Source: an uncultured Brevundimonas sp.
GTDB lineage: Bacteria > Pseudomonadota > Alphaproteobacteria > Caulobacterales > Caulobacteraceae
NCBI GenBank assembly: GCA_946481405.1
Contig: CAMLNY010000137.1
Coordinates: 1-5,271 of the forward strand
Length of the DNA stretch: 5,271 nt
Direction: 5' to 3'
Shown: in pieces, positions 1 to 5,238 of the stretch
Layout of the letters: each line of letters opens with the position of its first letter
Position numbering within the stretch: position 1 is the stretch's first letter
Program-made: the position numbers and the translations under genes
The notes under the pieces: model-generated
The model's input: only the letters and a program-made list of their open reading frames with translations
Database searches by the model: none
Told to the model about the DNA's origin: nothing

Positions 1-417
<417 letters not shown>

Positions 418-420
418 GCC

Positions 421-690
421 ATGGCCGGGAAACTCTCCTTCTCGCTGGTGTCGCCTGAGCGCGAGGTCTTTTCGGGCCTCGTGGATCAGGTCGACGCGCC
501 GGGCGTCGAGGGCGACTTCGGCGTTCTGGCCGACCACGCGCCCTTCATGACCGCCCTGCGCGAAGGCCCGGTCAGGGTCTTCGACGGCGCCGCCAGGCGG
601 ACCTTCGAGGTCAAGGGCGGCTTCGCCGACGTGACCCCCGCCGGCCTGACCATCCTGGCCGAGGCGGCGACGGAAGTCGCGGCCGCGTAG
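421..690 (+). CDS. atpC: F0F1 ATP synthase subunit epsilon, short form
   Basis: This encodes an 89-residue epsilon subunit, the rotor protein that links gamma to the c-ring. The N-terminal beta-sandwich is clear: LVSPEREVFSG at residues 9-19 and the PG-EGDFGVLADHAPFMTALREG block at about residues 27-49. The protein ends right after the sandwich, so the C-terminal two-helix domain found in the roughly 130-140 residue E. coli type is absent. Short forms are known in alphaproteobacteria, where the separate zeta protein takes over the inhibitory role, so this is probably not a truncation mutant. The ATG follows the atpD stop by 3 nt, with GGAAG at 405-409 inside atpD as a possible ribosome site. 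The gene ends 21 nt before the next gene and no intrinsic terminator separates them. Confidence 0.95.
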   Translation: MAGKLSFSLVSPEREVFSGLVDQVDAPGVEGDFGVLADHAPFMTALREGPVRVFDGAARRTFEVKGGFADVTPAGLTILAEAATEVAAA

Positions 691-711
691 GACAAGACGG
701 ACGGGCGATCG

Positions 712-1035
712 ATGACCGCCCTCTGGTATCTGCTGGCAGCCGGCGCGGAAATCGCCGGCTGTTTTGCGTTCTGGGCCTGGCTGAGACTGGGCGGGTCGCC
801 GCTGTGGCTGATCCCGGGCATGGTCTGTCTGGCGCTGTTCGCCTGGCTGCTGACGCGGGTCGATGCGGATGCGGCCGGCCGCGCCTATGCCGCCTATGGC
901 GGGGTCTATATCGCCTGCTCCCTGTTGTGGCTGTGGCTGGTCGAGCATCGGGCGCCCGACCGCTGGGACCTCATCGGGGCGGCGGTCTGTCTGGCGGGGG
1001 CGGCCATCATCCTGCTCGGACCGAGGGGTGGTTGA
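712..1035 (+). CDS. YnfA/UPF0060 family small membrane protein
   Basis: The product is 107 residues, the normal size for the YnfA (UPF0060) family, whose members share the four-helix architecture of small multidrug resistance (SMR) proteins. Four hydrophobic segments lie near residues 3-23, 31-48, 60-78 and 86-103. Family hallmarks are the acidic residue in helix 1 ([14 protein letters not shown], Glu13), [15 protein letters not shown], and [13 protein letters not shown] at 55-67. The physiological role is not settled; E. coli YnfA has been linked to efflux of cationic compounds. The gene starts 21 nt after atpC, so it can be reached by transcription of the atp operon. The ribosome site is weak (GGACGGG around 699-705). 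It sits just upstream of a second SMR-type gene. Family assignment is firm; substrate unknown. Confidence 0.92.
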   Translation: MTALWYLLAAGAEIAGCFAFWAWLRLGGSPLWLIPGMVCLALFAWLLTRVDADAAGRAYAAYGGVYIACSLLWLWLVEHRAPDRWDLIGAAVCLAGAAIILLGPRGG

Positions 1036-1051
1036 AGGCGGGTCAATACGG

Positions 1052-1095
1052 CGACCAAACCGACCAGGTTTTCCGACCAGACTGACCAGTTTCTC
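1052..1095 (+). repeat. Two imperfect 22-bp direct repeats with GACCA motifs
   Basis: Bases 1052-1073 and 1074-1095 are adjacent 22-nt units that match at 18 of 22 positions. Each unit contains two CGACCA/TGACCA words 9 nt apart (GACCA at 1053, 1062, 1075 and 1084), and a fifth GACCA lies at 1114. The period is about two turns of DNA, so the copies face the same side of the helix. They lie some 65-105 nt upstream of the predicted transcription start of the exporter gene, which suits binding sites for an activator or cooperative regulator. The repeat is seen directly; any regulatory role is inference. Confidence 0.5.
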
Positions 1096-1152
1096 GATCA
1101 AGATCGTCAACCGGACCAATCGGCTTGATCGGGGCCGAAACGGACCTAGATT
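1095..1152 (+). promoter_or_regulatory. Candidate promoter with overlapping 8-bp inverted repeat, upstream of gdx
   Basis: A sigma-70-like promoter can be read as TTGATC (1125-1130), a 16-nt spacer, and TAGATT (1147-1152), which puts the transcription start near 1158-1160, just before the riboswitch-like leader. A perfect inverted repeat, CGATCAAG at 1095-1102 and CTTGATCG at 1124-1131, has its right arm exactly on the -35 box. A protein bound there would compete with RNA polymerase. The repeat could also form an RNA hairpin at the end of the upstream transcript, but it lacks a T tract and so is a poor intrinsic terminator. Promoter and operator are predictions from pattern only. Confidence 0.4.
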
Positions 1153-1160
1153 GCCCGGCA

Positions 1161-1234
1161 GACGAGGCCACGTCCTCGCCCCGGCGCTCCAGCGGCGGGC
1201 CAAGCCCGGGACGGCCCGGCCTTTCGCAAGGAGG
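1161..1234 (+). ncRNA. Candidate guanidine-II (mini-ykkC) riboswitch in gdx leader
   Basis: Guanidine-II riboswitches are two small hairpins with ACGR loops, usually ahead of SMR exporters; guanidinium binding lets the loops pair and exposes the ribosome site. Here the second hairpin is canonical: CCGGG (1206-1210), loop ACGG (1211-1214), CCCGG (1215-1219), extended after a C-C mismatch by AAG/CTT (1202-1204 with 1221-1223). It lies 4 nt before the AAGGAGG ribosome site (1228-1234). The first hairpin is CGAGG (1163-1167), loop CCACGT, CCTCG (1174-1178); its loop contains ACG but not a clean ACGR. CCTC at 1174-1177 and CTCC at 1187-1190 can each pair with 4 nt of the Shine-Dalgarno, which offers an off state. 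The downstream gene is a recognised guanidinium exporter, supporting the call. The degenerate first hairpin keeps confidence moderate. Confidence 0.6.
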
Positions 1235-1243
1235 GCCGCGACC

Positions 1244-1573
1244 ATGGCCTGGATTTCACTCATCATCGCCGGCCTGTTCGAGATCGTCTGGGCCTATTTC
1301 ATGAAGCAGTCGCACGGGTTCACGCGGCTGTGGCCCACGGTGGCGACACTGGGCTTCATGGGCGTGAGCTTCGCCCTGCTGTCCTTCTCCATGAAGACAT
1401 TGCCGATGGGCACGGCCTATGTGATCTGGACCGGCATCGGGGCGGTCGGGGCCTTCGTCGTCGGCGTGGTCCTGCTGGGCGAGACCGTGTCGTGGATGCG
1501 GGTGCTGGCGGCGATTCTGGTCGTGTCGGGCCTGATCCTGTTCCGGCTGGCGCCGGGCGGCGAGACGCACTGA
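1244..1573 (+). CDS. gdx: Guanidinium exporter Gdx (SugE), SMR family
   Basis: This 109-residue four-helix protein belongs to the Gdx (formerly SugE) branch of small multidrug resistance transporters, which export guanidinium in exchange for protons as an antiparallel dual-topology dimer. The start MAWISLIIAGLFEIVWA is characteristic of Gdx, as are GFTRL at 25-29 and KTLPMGTAYVIWTGIGAVGA at 51-70. The proton/substrate glutamate is Glu13. The residues that line the Gdx binding site, Gly10, Trp16, Ser42, Tyr59 and Trp62, are all present, which separates it from Qac-type multidrug pumps. The ATG is preceded by AAGGAGG with 9-nt spacing; the frame is open far upstream, but this is the only start that fits family length and ribosome site. 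Expression is probably controlled by the guanidine-II-like leader. A DUF1272 gene follows after 16 nt. Confidence 0.95.
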   Translation: MAWISLIIAGLFEIVWAYFMKQSHGFTRLWPTVATLGFMGVSFALLSFSMKTLPMGTAYVIWTGIGAVGAFVVGVVLLGETVSWMRVLAAILVVSGLILFRLAPGGETH

Positions 1574-1589
1574 GGGTGTGGGAGGGCGG

Positions 1590-1826
1590 ATGCTGGAGCT
1601 GAGACCGAACTGCGAGTGCTGCGACAGGGATTTGCCGTTTGACAGTCCCGACGCCCGCATCTGCACCTTCGAATGCACCTTCTGCGCCGACTGCGTGGCT
1701 GGGCCGCTGAAGGGGGCCTGTCCGAACTGCGGCGGCAACTTCGCCCCGCGTCCGATCCGTCCGGCGGGCAAGCTGGCGCTGTTTCCGGCGTCGACGAAGC
1801 GGGTGGTGCGGGAGAGCTGTCCTTGA
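1590..1826 (+). CDS. DUF1272 family cysteine-rich protein
   Basis: The product is 78 residues and matches the DUF1272 family in its opening MLELRPNCECC, the CTFECTFCADC block, CPNCGG, and the closing RPAGKL...PAST-RV segment. Nine cysteines (8, 10, 11, 25, 29, 32, 35, 44, 47) include CxxC pairs at 8/11, 29/32, 32/35 and 44/47, so a structural zinc-ribbon or treble-clef fold is likely. No enzymatic residues are evident and the function of the family is unknown. The ATG at 1590 is chosen over an in-frame GTG at 1578 because GGAGG at 1581-1585 precedes it (spacing short, 4 nt) and the family begins MLEL. The 16-nt gap after gdx implies one transcript, so it should share the guanidine-responsive leader. 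Confidence 0.88.
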   Translation: MLELRPNCECCDRDLPFDSPDARICTFECTFCADCVAGPLKGACPNCGGNFAPRPIRPAGKLALFPASTKRVVRESCP

Positions 1827-1918
1827 AACCTGCAAGGGTCGCGGAACAACGGTTTCCCGATTCGCCGAAGGCCTTCGCGTATGGTTAAGCTGGCGGCTTC
1901 CATGGAAGGGAAGCTCCA
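1827..1918 (+). promoter_or_regulatory. Short intergenic leader with two 12-bp palindromes
   Basis: The 92 nt before the secreted-protein gene hold two perfect 12-bp palindromes, CGAAGGCCTTCG (1866-1877) and CTTCCATGGAAG (1897-1908). The second runs into the purine-rich ribosome site (GGAAGGGA, 1904-1911). A further AAGC/GCTT pair spans 1887-1899. A -10-like TATGGT lies at 1880-1885, but I find no good -35 partner. There is no hairpin followed by a T tract, so I cannot call a terminator for the gdx-DUF1272 unit. The palindromes may be operators or simply chance in GC-rich DNA. Confidence 0.25.
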
Positions 1919-2470
1919 ATGATCCGCTCGATCAGCCTCGCCGCAGTCGCCGCCATTTTGAGCGTGCCTGTGTCGGCCCAGACCGCCACCGACACGCCCG
2001 CCGCCGCGTTTATGCATGCCGTGCGCAGCGTCTGCGCGCCCAACGCCATGGGCGATCTGCCTCTGAACCCACCGTCGGCGGCACTGACCGCCGTTCATGT
2101 CGAACTGGTCGACGGCGGCGGCGATCCGGACACGCGCGGCGCCTTTCACGACATGCCGGTCACCATCGACTATGGCGCGGTCGCTTCGGCCAGCGGACAG
2201 ATCGTCGTCGGTGCGGACGAGGCCGGCAGTTGCCGTGTCGCGGCCATCAACGTCACCGCGGCCGATGTGACGGCGATCACCGGCGCGCTCCAGGCGGCGG
2301 GCGGCGACTGGCGCCAGATCGCGGCCGACGCTTCGGCCGGCTCGGCGACCTTCAGCGGCACGATCGGCGCGGAGGACGCGATGATCGTCATCCTGACGCC
2401 GCCCGCCGGTTCGCACTGGGGCAAGGCCGGGATCATGGCCACGGTGATGAACCCGGCGGCGGGCGGCTAG
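1919..2470 (+). CDS. Secreted protein of unknown function
   Basis: I do not recognise this 183-residue protein. It opens with a clear Sec signal peptide: MIRS, a hydrophobic core at residues 5-17, and a likely cleavage after VSA at 20, leaving a mature periplasmic or secreted protein of about 163 residues. The mature part is Ala/Gly/Asp-rich, has only two cysteines (39 and 105) that could form one disulfide, and shows no transmembrane helix or known catalytic motif. A run of alternating hydrophobic residues suggests a beta-rich fold, and the C-terminus (HWGKAGIMATVMNPAAGG) looks complete. The ATG follows a GGAAGGGA ribosome site at 1904-1911 with 7-nt spacing. Its stop overlaps the stop of rppH on the other strand by 4 nt. 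It may form its own transcript. Confidence 0.8.
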   Translation: MIRSISLAAVAAILSVPVSAQTATDTPAAAFMHAVRSVCAPNAMGDLPLNPPSAALTAVHVELVDGGGDPDTRGAFHDMPVTIDYGAVASASGQIVVGADEAGSCRVAAINVTAADVTAITGALQAAGGDWRQIAADASAGSATFSGTIGAEDAMIVILTPPAGSHWGKAGIMATVMNPAAGG

Positions 2471-2955
2471 GCTCCGGGAGTCGCGTACTTCGAGAAGGCC
2501 GCCACGACCTGTTCGTAGGCGGCCCGCTTGAACGGCACGATCAGGTCGCAGGCCTCCGACAGGTCGCCCCAGCGCCAGGCGTCGAACTCGATCTCGTGGC
2601 GGTCGAGGGCGATCTCCGAGTCCTGACCGGTGAAACGGAAGGCGAACCAGACCTGCTTCTGGCCGTCGAAGGGTTTCCTTCCCTCGGCCCTGTGCTGCGC
2701 CCTCAGCGCCTCGGGGAAGTCGTAGAGGATCCAGCCCTCGGTGCGGCCCATCAGTTCGGCCGAGGTGACGCCGGTCTCCTCCTCCAACTCGCGGCGGGCG
2801 GCGGCCTCGAGGTCCTCCCCCTTGTCGACGCCGCCCTGCGGAAATTGCCAGGCGTGACCGGTCGTCAGGCCGGCCCGACGGCCGTACCAGACCCGACCGT
2901 CCGCGTTGAACAGGACGATGCCGACGTTGGGGCGGTGGGTGGGGTGGTCTGCCAT
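2467..2955 (-). CDS. rppH: RNA pyrophosphohydrolase
   Basis: This 162-residue Nudix hydrolase removes pyrophosphate from the 5' triphosphate of RNAs, which exposes them to 5'-end-dependent decay. The Nudix box fits the consensus fully at residues 41-63 (GGVDKGE ... RELEEETGV), with catalytic glutamates at 56, 59 and 60. RppH-specific features are RPNVGIVLFN near the start, WQFPQGG at 37-42, and GQKQVWFAFRFTG at 98-110, which distinguish it from other Nudix families. I start at the ATG at 2955 because it gives MADHPTHRPNVG, as in relatives; an in-frame TTG at 2976 would add seven residues encoded entirely by a repeat array and is unlikely. No Shine-Dalgarno precedes the ATG. It lies downstream of the polysaccharide deacetylase gene on the same strand, an order seen in other alphaproteobacteria. 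Confidence 0.95.
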   Translation of the reverse strand: MADHPTHRPNVGIVLFNADGRVWYGRRAGLTTGHAWQFPQGGVDKGEDLEAAARRELEEETGVTSAELMGRTEGWILYDFPEALRAQHRAEGRKPFDGQKQVWFAFRFTGQDSEIALDRHEIEFDAWRWGDLSEACDLIVPFKRAAYEQVVAAFSKYATPGA

Positions 2956-3042
2956 GAGGCAACAGGCAATAGGCAATAGGCAAGAGGAAGCAAGGCGGGT
3001 CAGGCGTTCAGCTGTTGCCTCATGCCTATTGCCTGTTGCCTC
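2956..3042. repeat. Heptamer-repeat array forming a perfect 20-bp inverted repeat
   Basis: Nearly the whole 90-nt gap between the deacetylase stop and the rppH start is repetitive. The left part holds four tandem heptamers at 2957-2984 (AGGCAAC, AGGCAAT, AGGCAAT, AGGCAAG). The right part holds four in the opposite orientation at 3014-3041 (GTTGCCT, CATGCCT, ATTGCCT, GTTGCCT). Bases 2956-2975 are the exact reverse complement of 3023-3042, a 20-bp stem around a 47-nt loop. CTGTTGCCTC also recurs at 3012-3021 and 3033-3042, so a shorter alternative 10-bp pairing exists. In minus-strand RNA the stem ends against the rppH AUG. It lacks a T tract, so it is not an intrinsic terminator; it may affect RNA stability or translation. 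Confidence 0.85.
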
Positions 3043-3045
3043 GAC

Positions 3046-4245
3046 TTAGCGCCCCGGCCGTTGCGTCATCGACGACGCCGGGGCCAGTTGCAGGCCGCGG
3101 GCGTCCAGACCGGCGGTCCAGCGGGCGGCGGCCTCGACGGTGACCGGATAGGCGAAGCCGGTTCCCAGCGCCGCGCCGCGCGTCTTGGCGGCGGCTTCCA
3201 GCGCGTTCAGGCGGCCGATGATGGCGGCCGGGGTCTGGGTCTCGTCGATGATGGAATCGGCGCTGGCGCGGGCCCAGGCGCCCGGGCGGCGACGCGCCAC
3301 GCCGTCGTCGAGGAAGGCGACGCCGCGCGTGCGCAGGGTCTGGAGGAAGGCGGCCATGCCCGTGTCAGAGGTCACGAAACGGTCGCCCAGATAGTTGGTG
3401 ACGCCGAAATAGCCGGAGGCGCGACCCAGCAGCCAGTTCATCTTCGCCGCCACGTCGTCGGGGGTGGCGTTGGCCAGAAGGGTATAGGGGCCGGGATCGT
3501 TGTTCGGGTAGCCGGTCGGCTCCATCGGAATCTCGATCATCACCTCATGGCCCTGGGCGCGGGCGAGGTCGATCCAACCCTGCAGCCCCTGGGCGTAGGG
3601 GACGAAGCTGAGGGTCACGTCGGCCGGCAGGCGTTCGATGGCGGCCCGGGTGGTCACGGCGTTGAGACCGAGGCCGCCTACGATCAGGGCGACGCGCGGC
3701 TTGCCGTTCGGCTGGAACGGGCGGGCGTAGGCCTGGGCCGGAACGCGTCCGTCGGTGGCGATGACGGGCAGAGGACCCTGCGGGCCCGGCTGGCTGAGGC
3801 CCGCGATCGGAGCCTCGGGCAGGGGCGATGCGGGCAGGGCCGGGGCCGCGATGGCCGAGCCGCCGGCGACGGTCGCGCCGTCGGGCAGGGTGATCAGGGC
3901 GTCGCCGCCGGCCGCGCCGGAGGGATCGGCGTTGGGGTCGGCGCCCAGACCCTGCCAGGCGGCGAACCCGCCCATGGAGAAGGCTTCCAGACCCGTGGGG
4001 GCGGGCGCCTCGACCGGGGCCTCGCGATGCAGGGCGACGCGGGCGGTCGGCGTCCCTGCGCGCGGATCGCCGAGCACGGTCAGGAAGAGGGCGACGGTTC
4101 CGAGCAGCAGCAGGCCTGCGGCGCCCACCATGACCGGGGGCTTTTTGAAAACGGCGGCGGCCGATTTCAGGTCGAGCTTCGGCAGCCGGCCCGCGGGCGG
4201 GGCGCCGGCCGTGGCGGCGAGGGCGGACTGACGCTTGGCGAACAT
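3046..4245 (-). CDS. Membrane-anchored divergent polysaccharide deacetylase family protein
   Basis: The 399-residue product has a short basic cytoplasmic start, one transmembrane helix at about 37-58, a Pro/Ala/Gly-rich linker from about 60 to 175, and a divergent polysaccharide deacetylase (YibQ-type, PF04748) domain at about 183-393 that should face the periplasm. Recognisable family blocks are PRVALIVGGLGLN (183-195), LPADVTLSFVPYA (206-218), GHEVMIEIPMEP (232-243), NNDPGPYTLL (248-257), GYFGVTNYLG (278-287) and FLDDG (311-315). Many relatives have Asp in the first strand (I-DGLGL); here it is Gly190. The family is presumed to act on envelope glycans, but its substrate is unproven. The ATG lacks a good Shine-Dalgarno. 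The gene is followed by rppH after 90 nt and is divergent from the membrane protein gene to its right. Confidence 0.92.
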   Translation of the reverse strand: MFAKRQSALAATAGAPPAGRLPKLDLKSAAAVFKKPPVMVGAAGLLLLGTVALFLTVLGDPRAGTPTARVALHREAPVEAPAPTGLEAFSMGGFAAWQGLGADPNADPSGAAGGDALITLPDGATVAGGSAIAAPALPASPLPEAPIAGLSQPGPQGPLPVIATDGRVPAQAYARPFQPNGKPRVALIVGGLGLNAVTTRAAIERLPADVTLSFVPYAQGLQGWIDLARAQGHEVMIEIPMEPTGYPNNDPGPYTLLANATPDDVAAKMNWLLGRASGYFGVTNYLGDRFVTSDTGMAAFLQTLRTRGVAFLDDGVARRRPGAWARASADSIIDETQTPAAIIGRLNALEAAAKTRGAALGTGFAYPVTVEAAARWTAGLDARGLQLAPASSMTQRPGR

Positions 4246-4338
4246 GGACGGGCGAAGGCTCTGGATCCCTGACGACCGGACGGATTCCGGACGACGATCA
4301 TCTCAGGCGACTATGGACGGGCGGCGGTTAAGAAAGCC

Positions 4339-4370
4339 TAACGGGCCGTTATGGATGTTCGTTAGCGAAC
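4339..4370. promoter_or_regulatory. Two adjacent dyads in the divergent intergenic region
   Basis: Between the divergent genes lie TAACGG-G-CCGTTA (4339-4351), a perfect 6-bp-arm dyad, and GTTCG-TTAG-CGAAC (4357-4370), a 5-bp-arm dyad, 5 nt apart. They stand out for being AT-richer than the surrounding DNA. Their place, about 90-100 nt before either gene, would suit a regulator of one or both. The rest of 4246-4459 contains an 11-bp direct repeat, ATGGACGGGCG, at 4244-4254 (over the deacetylase start) and 4313-4323. Binding is a guess from symmetry. Confidence 0.3.
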
Positions 4371-4401
4371 GGGCCTGGAGCGGTCCGGTCGCGGTCAACC
4401 C

Positions 4402-4426
4402 GGAACTCTTTGCGACAGTAGCGCTT
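4402..4426 (+). promoter_or_regulatory. Candidate EcfG-type (general stress) promoter
   Basis: GGAAC at 4402-4406 is an exact match to the -35 box used by the alphaproteobacterial general stress sigma factor EcfG (SigT in Caulobacter). After a 16-nt spacer comes GCTT at 4423-4426, a partial match to the CGTT -10 box. The start would fall near 4433, leaving a leader of about 27 nt with a good ribosome site (GGAAGGG, 4447-4453). No better sigma-70 pair is evident on this strand. The imperfect -10 keeps this tentative. Confidence 0.35.
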
Positions 4427-4459
4427 GAACAGTCCTCTCAGTCTCTGGAAGGGCTATCC

Positions 4460-5179
4460 ATGACCGACTATTCCATTCGCGATCTTCACGACCATCCGCC
4501 GCATGTGCTGGTGTCCTGGCCTGCCGTGATCGCCGGCGCCGTGGTCGCCGTGGCCGTCGGAGCGATGCTGAACCTGCTCGGCGTCGCGCTCGGCGCGGGG
4601 GCGTTCAACCCCTACGACCTCGACGGCGGCGATGCGGAAGGCTTCGCCGCGGCGGCGGGCATGTGGGCCGTCGTCGCCAACTCCATCGCCCTGTTCGTAG
4701 GCGGCGCGGTCGCCAGCCGGGCGGCGAAGTACGCCGATCATCACAAGGGCGCCCTGCACGGGCTCAGCGTCTGGGCGATCGCCTTCCTGCTGGCCATCCT
4801 GATCGCGTCGGGCTCCGCCGCCGTGAACACCGCCAGCGTCGCGGGCGGCGAGGCGACCCGCATCAACGCGGGAGAGACGGTGGTGGGCGACGCGCTGAGC
4901 CCCGATTCCCGCGTGGTCGAGGGCGCCCTGATCGTTCCTCCGACCGAACGGGTGGAGGCTGAAAACACGGCCGACAACACGGCCACCCTGGCTCTGTGGG
5001 GTTTTCTGACGATGTTGCTGAGCGGCATCGCTGCCGTGTTCGGCGGCCTGTACGGGACGCGCAATCACCGCTGGCTGGCCAAGGCCGGGCTTGAAGGCCG
5101 GAGCCGCGTGGAGGCGTCGCGCGATACGACGACCGAAGCGCGCGAGCCGCACAAGGTCTATCCGGCCCCGCGCAGCTAA
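4460..5179 (+). CDS. Four-helix integral membrane protein, PhnA-like/unknown function
   Basis: This 239-residue protein resembles alphaproteobacterial membrane proteins often labelled PhnA-like, a name with no demonstrated link to phosphonate use. Hydrophobic segments lie near residues 18-47 (SWPAVIAGAVVAVAVGAMLN onward), 66-86, 100-122 and 176-198. A polar loop at about 123-172 separates helices 3 and 4, and a charged tail of about 40 residues ends in HKVYPAPRS. The pattern of small residues in the helices (GxxxG-like LLGVALGAGA, FVGGAVASR, AVFGGLYGTR) suggests tight helix packing. The ATG at 4460 has GGAAGGG 6 nt upstream; the frame stays open 225 nt further but that stretch is intergenic in composition. 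It is followed by a strong terminator, so it is probably monocistronic. A candidate stress promoter lies ahead of it. Confidence 0.85.
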   Translation: MTDYSIRDLHDHPPHVLVSWPAVIAGAVVAVAVGAMLNLLGVALGAGAFNPYDLDGGDAEGFAAAAGMWAVVANSIALFVGGAVASRAAKYADHHKGALHGLSVWAIAFLLAILIASGSAAVNTASVAGGEATRINAGETVVGDALSPDSRVVEGALIVPPTERVEAENTADNTATLALWGFLTMLLSGIAAVFGGLYGTRNHRWLAKAGLEGRSRVEASRDTTTEAREPHKVYPAPRS

Positions 5180-5201
5180 GCCCTGTTACGAATGGGTGAG
5201 G

Positions 5202-5230
5202 ACGCCGGCCGTGATGCGGCCGGCGTTTTT
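5202..5230 (+). terminator. Rho-independent terminator
   Basis: A perfect 10-bp stem, ACGCCGGCCG (5202-5211) with CGGCCGGCGT (5217-5226), encloses a 5-nt loop and is followed by a run of T ending at 5230. It starts 23 nt after the membrane-protein stop and terminates that transcript. No matching T tract lies on the other side, so it is directional for the plus strand. Confidence 0.93.
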
Positions 5231-5238
5231 GCGACAGC

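Noticed and set aside
863..1243. In-frame open extension upstream of the gdx start, giving a protein over 230 residues
   Set aside because: The extension is out of frame with ynfA, reads through the repeat-rich spacer and leader, and has no membrane or family similarity; the ATG at 1244 has a strong ribosome site and the correct family length.
1866..1877. CGAAGGCCTTCG as terminator of the gdx-DUF1272 transcript
   Set aside because: The palindrome leaves no loop without losing stem pairs and is not followed by T residues.
2956..3042. Heptamer array as a CRISPR array or an intrinsic terminator
   Set aside because: The units are contiguous 7-mers without spacers, and the long hairpin has no following T tract on either strand.
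3022..4272. Long plus-strand open frame opposite the deacetylase gene, and a similar long minus-strand frame across 1256-2983
   Set aside because: Both are Gly/Arg-rich shadow translations typical of high-GC DNA, opposite genes with clear family matches.
4283..4287. GANTC (CcrM methylation) sites in intergenic DNA, here and at 1859-1863
   Set aside because: Other GANTC sites occur within coding regions of the window (for example 34-38), so these two are not distinctive enough to call as regulatory.
4328..4342. Possible CtrA site, TTAA-GAAAGCC-TAAC
   Set aside because: The second half-site is shifted by one base relative to the TTAA-N7-TTAA consensus, and half-site spacing matters for CtrA binding.
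4235..4459. In-frame open extension upstream of the membrane protein at 4460
   Set aside because: It overlaps the deacetylase start and the divergent promoter region, and its translation shows no conserved features; GGAAGGG sits 6 nt before the ATG at 4460.
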